35,765 bases of DNA. Origin: Candidatus Poribacteria bacterium (GTDB lineage Bacteria > Poribacteria > WGA-4E > UBA9662). The stretch is from contig PBVO01000065.1 of NCBI GenBank assembly GCA_002729015.1, positions 14,928-50,692 of the forward strand, written 5' to 3'. Below the pieces are notes generated by a model. It saw only the letters and a program-made list of their open reading frames with translations, ran no database searches and had not been told where the DNA came from. Below, piece after piece: positions 7,538 through 16,300 of the stretch (positions are counted from its first letter, which is position 1; each line of letters starts with the position of its first letter). Made by a program: the position numbers and the translations under genes.

Positions 7538-8116
7538 TTAATCTCCTAGATGAATAATTTTCCAGTACTTGTCGTCAATAGCATCAGACACCGCAGTGGA
7601 AATCTCTTCTGTACTAACCTCACCTAGCCGCAAAATGGTGATTTTTATTAATCGCTCACGAGCAAACTCCTTGCAGATACACTCGCCCAGATATGAGGCC
7701 AACAGGTCAGGAGCAGTACTTGGCTGCGGACGCCAGCGAGGGCCAATAGCCACATTTGGCCCAAGTCTGTCAAATAGCCTCAGTGTGCTAAGGAAGATAA
7801 AGTTACTGACACCAGCTTCGGCTGAAGCAGTCAATAGATTGTAAGTACATCGTGTTGAAAAATCTAGGAGTTGATTGGCCGAATCACTGATATCGTTCAG
7901 TGTTAGGCCGTTGGCTGAAGGCGGTCTTGCCAAATGTACAACCGAATCAACATGCTGAACCGGTAGTTGCGATTCATGGTCAAGGTTAGAACGAATGAAA
8001 TCAAAATCCGTTTGGACATCGACTATATCCGTCAACCGAATTTCGTGGTTGGCTGACAAACTCGCAGCTAACCTTCGGGCTAATTTAGTACTGGCAGATG
8101 TGATTAATAATTGCAT
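7538..8116 (-). CDS. Degenerate SDR-fold protein, probable non-catalytic paralog of the next gene
   Basis: The 192-residue product aligns along most of its length with its neighbour (6810-7535): both open M-[KQ]-[VL]-L-[LI], share RLTDI/RITDT, D-[AS]-[IV]-[IV]-[NH]-L, G-[VI]-[SD]-[NR]-[FI]-I, and L-G-[QE]-x-I-C. Yet the glycine motif GGNGYMG is TSASTKLA and the positions of Tyr and Lys are Asp and Ser. It cannot bind NAD or act as an SDR by the normal mechanism. It is also some 50 residues shorter. No stop codon or frameshift interrupts it, so it looks like a maintained pseudoenzyme and not a decayed gene, perhaps a partner of the active paralog. The prs stop is 22 bases upstream. Confidence 0.7.
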   Translation of the reverse strand: MQLLITSASTKLARRLAASLSANHEIRLTDIVDVQTDFDFIRSNLDHESQLPVQHVDSVVHLARPPSANGLTLNDISDSANQLLDFSTRCTYNLLTASAEAGVSNFIFLSTLRLFDRLGPNVAIGPRWRPQPSTAPDLLASYLGECICKEFARERLIKITILRLGEVSTEEISTAVSDAIDDKYWKIIHLGD

Positions 8117-8138
8117 TTGAATAACGTTGGCGTATAAG

Positions 8139-9134
8139 TTAAACAGGGAAATCTAGCTTCTGGTCAAAAAATACCCGACTAACCGAACGGTGCTTATGGA
8201 TACGAAAGATTGCTTCAGCTAATAATGGGGCGATACTGAGGACCTTGACCCTACCGTTAATTTGTTTCTCAGCCGGAACAGGGATAGTGTTGGTCGTAAC
8301 AATTTCTTGGATAGAAGGTCGGTCTAATAATTGACAAGCTTGGCCAGTTAGTACCGGGTGTGTAATAGCAATATGTACTGGGTTAGTGCCTGCCACCACA
8401 AGTGCATCAGCGTGTTTATAAATGCTACCACCAGCAATCAAATCGTCAATCAAGATAGGGGTCTTACCTGATACATCGCCAACAATCTGGTTGACTTCAA
8501 CCGACCGACCGCCAATTCCGCTTCTTTGCTTATGCATGATAGCTAAAGGAGTATGGAGGATTCCAGCATACTTTTCTGCTAATTTGGCTCGGCCAACGTC
8601 TGTAGAAACGACGACCCCATCCTTGATTTTCTGCTCCTTTAGATAGGTGGAAAGGATTCCTAGTGCCGTTAGATGATCAAATGGGATATTAGAAAACCCC
8701 TGGATTTGCGTGGCGTGTAAATCGACTGAGATAATACGATCTGCACCAGCTGTAGTGAGTAGGTCAACCACCAATTTGGCCGTTATTGGCTCTCGCCCAG
8801 TAGATTTATGATCTTGCCTTGCGTAACCAAAATATGGGATCACTGCTGTGACTTGCCGAGCTGAAGCTCGACGTAATGCATCCAGCATAACTAGTAATTC
8901 CATCAAATTGTCATTGACAGGCTCACAGGTTGGCTGAATCACATAGACATCCGTCCCACGTACACTTTCCTCAATTTGAACATGGGTTTCACTGTCGGGA
9001 AAAGTTCGTATTTCAACTTGGCCTAGGCTAATACCTAAACAGTCAGAAATTTCTTTCCCTAATTCGGGGTTAGACCGGCATGTAAATAAGCGAAAATCGC
9101 TACCAACAGACTCCCCATCTCGAATTGACATCAT
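8139..9134 (-). CDS. prs: Ribose-phosphate pyrophosphokinase (PRPP synthetase)
   Basis: Prs makes PRPP from ribose 5-phosphate and ATP for nucleotide and amino-acid synthesis. The family blocks are present: FPDSETHVQI, PVNDNLMELLVMLDALRRASA, YFGYARQDHK, the signature DLHATQIQGF, the flexible loop MHKQRSG (Lys-202, Arg-204) and C-terminal VLSIAPLLAEAI. The PRPP-binding loop reads DDLIAGGS (230-237), one residue shorter than the usual DDxIxTGGT/S form, with the Thr missing. AAGGAG lies five bases before the first ATG and eight before the second (9131), so either start works. It follows nrdJ by 58 bases in the same direction, grouping PRPP and deoxynucleotide supply. Confidence 0.93.
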   Translation of the reverse strand: MMSIRDGESVGSDFRLFTCRSNPELGKEISDCLGISLGQVEIRTFPDSETHVQIEESVRGTDVYVIQPTCEPVNDNLMELLVMLDALRRASARQVTAVIPYFGYARQDHKSTGREPITAKLVVDLLTTAGADRIISVDLHATQIQGFSNIPFDHLTALGILSTYLKEQKIKDGVVVSTDVGRAKLAEKYAGILHTPLAIMHKQRSGIGGRSVEVNQIVGDVSGKTPILIDDLIAGGSIYKHADALVVAGTNPVHIAITHPVLTGQACQLLDRPSIQEIVTTNTIPVPAEKQINGRVKVLSIAPLLAEAIFRIHKHRSVSRVFFDQKLDFPV

Positions 9135-9192
9135 TCTTACTCCTTACAAGATACCATGAGACCAATCTAGAATTAGTCTGTCTGTAGTTAGC

Positions 9193-12100
9193 TTAGGAAC
9201 AACCGCTAGTTTCGCCACAATTTAGACACCGGTAACATGTACCGTTACGAACCATAATAGTACCACAACTGTGACAACTAGGCGCATCGGTCTGCATCTG
9301 GGCAATCTTCACTTCTTGCTCAATGCGTTCTTGCTTACTGCTTCCCAGTTCACCTGGTAATGGCCATTGATCTTGTTGGGGGAAATCGAGTTGTTCGACC
9401 TCATTACTAACTTCTACATTGTTAGTGATAAACTTTTGCTCCAGCCACCGAAAAACATAATCAATTACTGACTTAGCAATTGGAATATCCTTGTTATTGG
9501 TAAAACCGGCCGGTTCAAAACGAGAATGAGAGAATTTCTTTACCAATGATTCTAGTGGGACACCATACTGCAAAGACATAGAGGTCATAGTAGCAATAGT
9601 ATCCACCAATCCAGAAATAGCTGACCCTTCTTTAGACATGGTCAAGAAAACTTCGCCTGGTAGCCCATCTTCAAACATACCAACCGTCAAATATCCTTCA
9701 TGCCCAGCAATGCTAAACTTATGCGTGATCGACTGGCGCTCATCTGGCAAACGACGACGGCTGGGAGTCATCTCTTCTACTGTAGCCAACTCAACTTCAT
9801 CCTGTTCAGAGTCATTGGAGGTGTTCAATGGCTGGGACAGCTTTGATCCATCACGATAAATGGCCATTGCCTTCAGGCCCAACCGCCACGATTCGGTGTA
9901 TAACCTTTCAATCTCTGCAACTGTAGATTCGTTAGGTAGGTTAATCGTTTTGGAAATAGCACCGGAAATAAAAGGCTGAGCCGCAGACATCATTTTAACA
10001 TGTCCCAAGGGAGCGATAAAACGATTGCCATATTTTCCACATCGGTTGGCACAATCAAAGATCGGCAGGTGTTCTTCACGTAAGTATGGAGCACCCTCTA
10101 GAGTCATCATCCCACAGATCACTTTGTTAGCTGATTCGATCTGATCGTTGGTAAAACCTAGATGATTTAATAAAGAGAATGTCGGTTGCTCACACAAGTC
10201 TACTGCCCATCCTTTTCTTTTGGCTAAATCATCTCCAACTGTGTGAAGGTTGATCGCATTAGATAACTCAAAAACAGAGGGCAAGACAGCTTCAATTTTG
10301 CTGATTTCTTCGTCGGTCAACCCTTTTTCTTTCAAACTGATAGCATTGATTTCTGGGGCATTAAGCAAAGTGGCTGTGCCCTGGGCATAAGCTACGATAG
10401 CTTCAATATTGGGCTGACTATATCCAAGAGCAGCTAGAGCCTCCGGTACAGAGTTATTGATGATTTTGAAATAACCACCCCCTGCCAGTTTTTTGAATTT
10501 AACCAGAGCGAAGTCAGGTTCTATCCCAGTAGTATCACAATCCATTAGTAGTCCAATTGTACCAGTGGGGGCCAAAACCGTGGCTTGAGCGTTTCGATAA
10601 CCATGAACTTCCCCCGCTTCAACCACTTCATTCCATATTTGTTGTGCGGTATTAATCAAATCAGGTGGACAAAGATCGGGGTCAATTTGGTAAGTAGCAG
10701 CTCGGTGCTTATTCATCACCCTCAGCATAGGTTGACGATTCTTCTCATATTCAGAAAATGGACCTTTCACAGACGACATCTCCGCGGATGTCAGATACGC
10801 TTCTCCGCATAAAATCGCGGTCAAGGCATTGCACCAGGCGATAGCAGTTTGGCTGTCGTAGGGCAATCCTTTAACCATCAATAGCGTACCCAAGTTTGCA
10901 TAACCCAAACCTAATGGGCGATAGTCGTGGCTATTCTGAGCAATGGATTTGGTCGGATAAGACGACAAATCAACTAATATCTCTTGGGCTACAAAGAAGA
11001 TGCGACAGGCATGCCTGAATTTTTCAATTTCAAAGTCGCCTTCGGAATCCAAAAATTTCAGCAAGTTTATAGATGCTAAATTACATGCACTATCGTTTAA
11101 AAACATGTACTCAGAGCAAGGATTGCTACTGTAAATTCGGTCCGTACTAGAACAAGTATGCCAATCATTGATGGTTGTATCGAACTGCACACCAGGGTCT
11201 GCGCACTGCCAAGCAGCTTCAGCTACTTTCTGCATTAACTCTGAAGCTAAAAATTCCTCGTGGGGTTCTCCTGTTGTTCGCAGGCGAGTACACCATTTTT
11301 CGTCGTTTAGATAGGCCTGCATGAATTCATTTGTTAAGCGAACAGAGTTGTTTGAATTTTGGCCCGAAACAGTCTTATAAGCCTCACCATTGAAATCAGA
11401 AGAATAACCAGCGGCAATTAGCGCAGCGACTTTCTTTTCTTCTTTGGCTTTCCATTCAATGAAATCAACAATTTCAGGGTGATCCATATCTAGGCACACC
11501 ATCTTTGCCGCACGTCGGGTTGTGCCTCCCGATTTAGTTGCTCCAGCAGCTCGATCGTAGACTTCTAAAAATGACATCAAACCACTACTAGTTCCACCAC
11601 CCGAAAGTTTTTCTTGTCTGCCTCTGACTTTTGAAAAATTGCTACCAGTTCCTGATCCATACTTAAAGACCCGGGCTTCATTTTTGACTAAATCAAAAAT
11701 CGACATCAGATCGTCATCAACTGATTGGATAAAGCATGCGCTACATTGTGGGTTCTCATAGTTGTTATCTGTCTGTACGATTTCTTGTTGGTCTCGATTC
11801 CAGTACCAATTCCCTTTCCCACCTTCAATCCCATATTGATGGTGAAGCCCGCAATTAAACCAAACTGGCGAGTTGAAAGCACCACGTTGAGTTACTAGCA
11901 TATAGGTCAATTCAGCCTCAAATCTGTCTGCATCTTCTACTGACGCAAAATATCCACCAAACTTTTCTCCAGCGTGTCGGATAGTATTGGCAACTCGGTG
12001 TACGAGTTGTCGAATGCTGTCTTCGTGTCCTTTTTCTGGTACGCCGGCTTTACGCAAGTATTTGGAGGCTGCGATATCTAAAGCTAGTTGAGACCATTCC

Positions 12101-12321
12101 TTCGGAACTTCAGCTCGGTCGAGATGAAAAATGACCTCTCCTTTTTCATCGTATATAGATGAACTGCGATATGTCCACTCGACCTGATCAAACGGGTGGG
12201 TACCATTTTCAGTAAATACACGAATAAACTCAAGACCTAATGATGAGTCATTTTCACCAAGCCTTTTGGTAATTGTTTCATGGCTAGGTGCGGATGGAAT
12301 TGAGTGAGTTGAATTCGTCAT
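9193..12321 (-). CDS. nrdJ: Adenosylcobalamin-dependent (class II) ribonucleotide reductase
   Basis: Reduces ribonucleotides to deoxyribonucleotides using adenosylcobalamin, so DNA synthesis here can run without oxygen but needs B12. The 1042-residue protein shows NPQCSAC (residues 190-196) with the first redox Cys, YGSGTGSNFSKVRG, KSGGTTRRAAKMV, and NPCSEY followed eleven residues later by SACNLAS (Cys-402, Cys-413), the spacing of thiyl-radical and partner cysteines in this class. A TSCPD-type domain lies after residue about 830, and a C-terminal zinc ribbon has CHSC and CYRCLNCG with a final GCS. The ATG has GAGGAA seven bases upstream and lies 19 bases after nrdR, so the reductase is co-transcribed with its repressor. 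Confidence 0.97.
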   Translation of the reverse strand: MTNSTHSIPSAPSHETITKRLGENDSSLGLEFIRVFTENGTHPFDQVEWTYRSSSIYDEKGEVIFHLDRAEVPKEWSQLALDIAASKYLRKAGVPEKGHEDSIRQLVHRVANTIRHAGEKFGGYFASVEDADRFEAELTYMLVTQRGAFNSPVWFNCGLHHQYGIEGGKGNWYWNRDQQEIVQTDNNYENPQCSACFIQSVDDDLMSIFDLVKNEARVFKYGSGTGSNFSKVRGRQEKLSGGGTSSGLMSFLEVYDRAAGATKSGGTTRRAAKMVCLDMDHPEIVDFIEWKAKEEKKVAALIAAGYSSDFNGEAYKTVSGQNSNNSVRLTNEFMQAYLNDEKWCTRLRTTGEPHEEFLASELMQKVAEAAWQCADPGVQFDTTINDWHTCSSTDRIYSSNPCSEYMFLNDSACNLASINLLKFLDSEGDFEIEKFRHACRIFFVAQEILVDLSSYPTKSIAQNSHDYRPLGLGYANLGTLLMVKGLPYDSQTAIAWCNALTAILCGEAYLTSAEMSSVKGPFSEYEKNRQPMLRVMNKHRAATYQIDPDLCPPDLINTAQQIWNEVVEAGEVHGYRNAQATVLAPTGTIGLLMDCDTTGIEPDFALVKFKKLAGGGYFKIINNSVPEALAALGYSQPNIEAIVAYAQGTATLLNAPEINAISLKEKGLTDEEISKIEAVLPSVFELSNAINLHTVGDDLAKRKGWAVDLCEQPTFSLLNHLGFTNDQIESANKVICGMMTLEGAPYLREEHLPIFDCANRCGKYGNRFIAPLGHVKMMSAAQPFISGAISKTINLPNESTVAEIERLYTESWRLGLKAMAIYRDGSKLSQPLNTSNDSEQDEVELATVEEMTPSRRRLPDERQSITHKFSIAGHEGYLTVGMFEDGLPGEVFLTMSKEGSAISGLVDTIATMTSMSLQYGVPLESLVKKFSHSRFEPAGFTNNKDIPIAKSVIDYVFRWLEQKFITNNVEVSNEVEQLDFPQQDQWPLPGELGSSKQERIEQEVKIAQMQTDAPSCHSCGTIMVRNGTCYRCLNCGETSGCS

Positions 12322-12340
12322 AACGGTTCCTCGAGATTAT

Positions 12341-13165
12341 TTAATTTGCTTGGTTTTGATTTGTTTGCTTCGCTAGATTCTTTTGCTGATTTTTGACATA
12401 GACCAACCGCTTACCATTGACTAGTGATGACTTGATTTTGCCCTGTGAGACATGTCGGCGAATTGTACGCTCTGACATGCCAAAAATGGACACCGCACTC
12501 TTCACATCAACCCATCTGCCCTGTTTTTCGTCATCTTTAGGCGGTCTAATGTCATTGGCATAGACCAATCTCACACGATTCTCCAACCTAGAACGAACTT
12601 TTCGCTGTGAAATATAACGTCTCAATGTACGCTCTGGCAGGCCAAAAGTGGCAACAGCTTCTTTAACTGAAAGCCAAGATGGGGTATCTTCAGAAGGACG
12701 ATCAGCAAACTCACTAGCTGATGAAATCTGAAGGACTTCTTTTTGAAAATCATGGATGTCTTTGAACTCACGATAGACAGATGCGAAGCGAATGTAGGCA
12801 ACATCATCCAAATTTTTCAGCAGGTTCATGACAACCTCACCAATAGTATGACTTTCCACCTCATTCTTACGCAGGGCAATCAATCGCTGCAATACTTCGC
12901 CAACCAGATTGTCAATTTTGTCTTGCTCAATAGGTCGTTTTTCACAGGCTTTGCTCAGGCTTAGCAGCAACTTATGTCGGTCGAAAGATTCCTTCTGCCC
13001 ATCCTTCTTGACTACGAATAAATCCAGCGTTTCTGATCTTTCGTATGTGGTAAAACGCTTACTGCACCCCAAACATTGTCGCCTTCGCCGGGTTGCATTC
13101 CCCCTATCGGTCGTACGCTTGTCAATTACCTTACTCTCTTTACTTTTGCAATAAGGACACTGCAC
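12341..13165 (-). CDS. nrdR: NrdR-type repressor with two extra C-terminal helix-turn-helix repeats
   Basis: NrdR senses ATP/dATP and represses ribonucleotide reductase genes. Residues 1-150 are a complete NrdR: zinc ribbon (Cys-3, Cys-6, Cys-31, Cys-34, with RRRRQCLGCSKRFTTYER) and an ATP-cone (about 49-139, DGQKESFDRHKL and VAYIRFASVYREFKD). The protein should end there, but about 120 residues follow. They contain two near-identical units, at 164-206 and 218-257, of the form W-x-x-V-K-x-A-V-x-x-F-G-x-x-E-R-T-x-R-R-x-x-S-Q-x-K, which look like excisionase/MerR-type winged helix-turn-helix domains with a terminal LVY strand. GTG start, AAAGAG eight bases upstream. It leads the nrdR-nrdJ operon. 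Confidence 0.93.
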   Translation of the reverse strand: MQCPYCKSKESKVIDKRTTDRGNATRRRRQCLGCSKRFTTYERSETLDLFVVKKDGQKESFDRHKLLLSLSKACEKRPIEQDKIDNLVGEVLQRLIALRKNEVESHTIGEVVMNLLKNLDDVAYIRFASVYREFKDIHDFQKEVLQISSASEFADRPSEDTPSWLSVKEAVATFGLPERTLRRYISQRKVRSRLENRVRLVYANDIRPPKDDEKQGRWVDVKSAVSIFGMSERTIRRHVSQGKIKSSLVNGKRLVYVKNQQKNLAKQTNQNQAN

Positions 13166-13210
13166 TGGTTACTCTTTCTGTGAAAAAACATTTTAGCGAC
13201 CAAGCCGACA

Positions 13211-13226
13211 TCTCAACATATTGTAG
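13211..13226 (-). promoter_or_regulatory. Candidate NrdR box in the nrdR leader
   Basis: The minus strand reads CTACAATATGTTGAGA, which matches nine of ten core positions of the recalled NrdR-box consensus (C-W-A-T-A-T-A-T-W-G). It lies downstream of the predicted nrdR promoter, within the leader. NrdR usually binds two boxes at helical spacing; I found no convincing second box, so this stays tentative. Confidence 0.35.
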
Positions 13227-13270
13227 GGGTGGCAAGTGAATAGCCCAACATGGAGAGCCTGCATGACCCT

Positions 13271-13299
13271 ATAATAAACCAATTGATTGCACTTGTCAA
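13271..13299 (-). promoter_or_regulatory. Sigma-70-type promoter for nrdR-nrdJ
   Basis: On the minus strand a perfect TTGACA (13299-13294) is followed after 17 bases by TATTAT (13276-13271), five of six matches to the -10 consensus. Transcription would begin near 13264 and give a leader of about 100 bases before the GTG of nrdR. That leader contains the candidate NrdR box. No adenosylcobalamin riboswitch could be recognised in it, and it is too short for a typical one. Confidence 0.6.
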
Positions 13300-13384
13300 C
13301 CAACATGCGCAACAAAAATTCACTAGTATATGGGGCATCAATCCCACTTGACGACTGGATTTTCGGCTGATATCCTAACGAAAT

Positions 13385-16300
13385 ATGCGAATTTTTTTTA
13401 TCATTTTTTTTTATTTTTTTGTTGGTATAAGTTGGAGTACCAATAAATCGCCTTCTAATCAATCTGTCTCGGCCGAAAGTACGAGCCAAACTAGTTCTCA
13501 GTTGATTGTTCGTTTATCTTCTCCTGCTGTGTTTCAGAAAGTCAAGCATCAACTTAGAGTTGACCATATTAAGCCTCTATTGCCCCAAATAAAAACTAAG
13601 TTCCTTGCTGATCATCTCGGACTATCCCGTCTTTATCTACTCGAATTTTCCCAAAAGATAGATCTAACCCAAAAGTACTGGCAATGTAAGGGACATCCTC
13701 AGGTCGAGGCAGTCGCTTACAATTATATTCGGTTCACACAATCGATCGAACCTAATGATACTAGTTACAAAGACCAGTGGAATTTGGAGAAAATTGCCAT
13801 GAGAGAAGCATGGGAAATTGACCGTGGCAATTCTGATGTCATTATTGCAGTAATTGATACTGGTGTAGACTACACACATGAGGATTTAAAAAAACAGATG
13901 TGGCGAAACAATCGAGAGATCGATGGTAACCAGATTGACGACGATAGCAACGGATATATTGACGATATGCTAGGTTGGGATTTCACCCAAAATGATAATA
14001 AGCCTATGGATGAAACCGGACATGGCACTCATGTGGCTGGCATTATTGGTGCTGAAGTGGATAATCGAATTGGTATTGCCGGTGTAGCTTGGAAATCTAG
14101 AATCATGGCTATTCGGGTAGGATCTTCTTCCTATTACGGTGGTGTGGGCATGCGCGATAGTAACTCTGCCGCTGGCATCATTTATGCCGCTGATAATGGA
14201 GCAAAAGTGATTAACATGAGTTGGGGAAGCGATCGATTATCTTTTGTCATTCGTGATGCTTTAGCTTATGCTAGGGCTAGCGGAGTATTACTAGTGGCTG
14301 CTGCCGGTAATGATATGAAATCTGATGTTATTTACCCTGCCGGTTATCAGTCAGTTTTAGCAGTTGCCTCAGGCAACCAACAAAATGAGCGATTTTATCA
14401 GTCTAACTTCGGTTCCAGGGTTAATATCGTAGCTCCTGGTAATGATATTTTGAGTACCCATATACAAGACAATTATCGGCTACTATCCGGAACCTCAATG
14501 GCAGCACCACATGTAGCAGGTGTTGCTGCTTTAATGCTATCAAAGAGGCCGAATTTGACAGCCGAAGAGATTAGACAAATTTTGGTTTCATCAGCACAAC
14601 CAATGCCTAAAAGTCCTGAATTTTCGGGAGCCGGTTACCTTTTGGCACCTGCGGCTCTACGGATGAGTATTAGTTTACAATCAAAAATTACATCACCCAT
14701 TACCGGTACTGGCAGTGATAAACAGATTGAAGTCAGAGGTTCTGCTGGTGGCTTTGGATTTCAAAAATGGCAATTACGGTACGGTCAATCGACGACACCA
14801 AACGATTGGACGATAATCAAGGAAGACTATTTACCGACTGGGAAAGATCAAGTTCTAGCTGTATGGCAAACTACTTTTTTGCCTGAAGGTAGTTATACTC
14901 TTCAATTGGTTGTCAAAAATGTAGACAGTATACAGATCACAGATAATGTTGTTGTTCAAGTTGACCACTCACCACCAATTTTACAAAATTTGACCCTTCA
15001 ACACTGGTTAGCCGGCGATCGTTATGTACCGGTTGTATTTTGGTCTACCTTTGACATGACTATTAATGAACTCCATTGGAAGCCAATAGCTTCGAGCAAT
15101 TGGCAGGATCGAGACGCTGAGGCTGCAGTTAGCCGAGAGCATATCTTTTGGTTACCTGATCTACCTGCTGGTGGTTACAAACTTTCTGCTAAATCAACCA
15201 ATCTGGTTGGTTTGACAACCGAACAACTGTTCAGTACTCAGATCAAAGACAGTCGAATTCCAACTTTTCAACTAGATCAATACACACTTGGCTTACCACC
15301 ACTTCATTTGGCTAACTCTAGTTCACCGATTGACTTCGATGGAGACGGACAAGTTGAGTTGGTTGGCTTGCCTTTAAGTGGGACGTTGACTAAAGGTGTC
15401 CAAATTTATGAGCGAAACAAGCGAGGTCTTTTCCCATTAAGACACACTATTCCAACCCGTTTTTGGCCAGCCTTTGTCGGCGATTTGAATCAAGATCGCC
15501 AAATAGAAATTGTTGGCTACGATGATGATCAGGTGTTTGTTATGACTGGCGACCAAACATATCCTGATCAGAAGGTTTGGACTTCTGATATCATTGAATT
15601 CGCTCAGGTATTTGACCTTGATCAGAATGGTCGTCCGGAAATTGTGGGGCCAAACAACTACAGCGGTCAGGTAATCGGATTTGAAAGTGGAGGCAATAAT
15701 ACTTTTGATCTAATCTTTGAAATCAACAACCCTAGCCAAGGTACCAACGTGATAAAACAGATTGCCGCCGGAGATCTTAACGGGGATGGGAAAAATGAAC
15801 TTGTGTTCGGCGACAGCGAGGGTGAGATCTTCGTCTATACAGATATGAACGGTCCAAACCATCGTTTGGTTTGGGAACATAATTTACCGATCCAAGATAT
15901 TCGGGTGATAGTGGTTGGAGACATGACTGGAGACAAAATTGACGATTTCATTGTTGGAGGACAAACCTACCAGCCTGAACTACCGTCGATTGCTCGCCAA
16001 TGGAAATTTTACGCTTTTACCTATCGATCACACAATAAGGGCTTTAGTCAAATCTGGTCTCAATCATTTGTTCCTTATACCGAACAACTTGCTAGTTTGA
16101 AGATTATTGATCTAAACCAAGACTCTGCAAATGAGTTGGTAGTTGCTATTTCGCCGCACGTATACATATACGACCAAAATTTCGAGCCGATTTGGACAAA
16201 ACTTATTCATGAAACACCAAACATCTTAGCAACTAATTTTTCCGAAGATGGCCGGAAGGGAATTTATGTCAATCAGTCTCGACAGGCAGTAGCTTGGTTT

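Noticed and set aside
13166..13270. Search for an adenosylcobalamin riboswitch before the B12-dependent reductase operon
   Set aside because: The leader is about 100 bases, and no B12-box-like segment or fitting helices were seen.
13321..13336. CACTAGTATATGGGG as a second NrdR box
   Set aside because: Core positions do not match once aligned without gaps, and it lies upstream of the -35 at no helical spacing from the first candidate.
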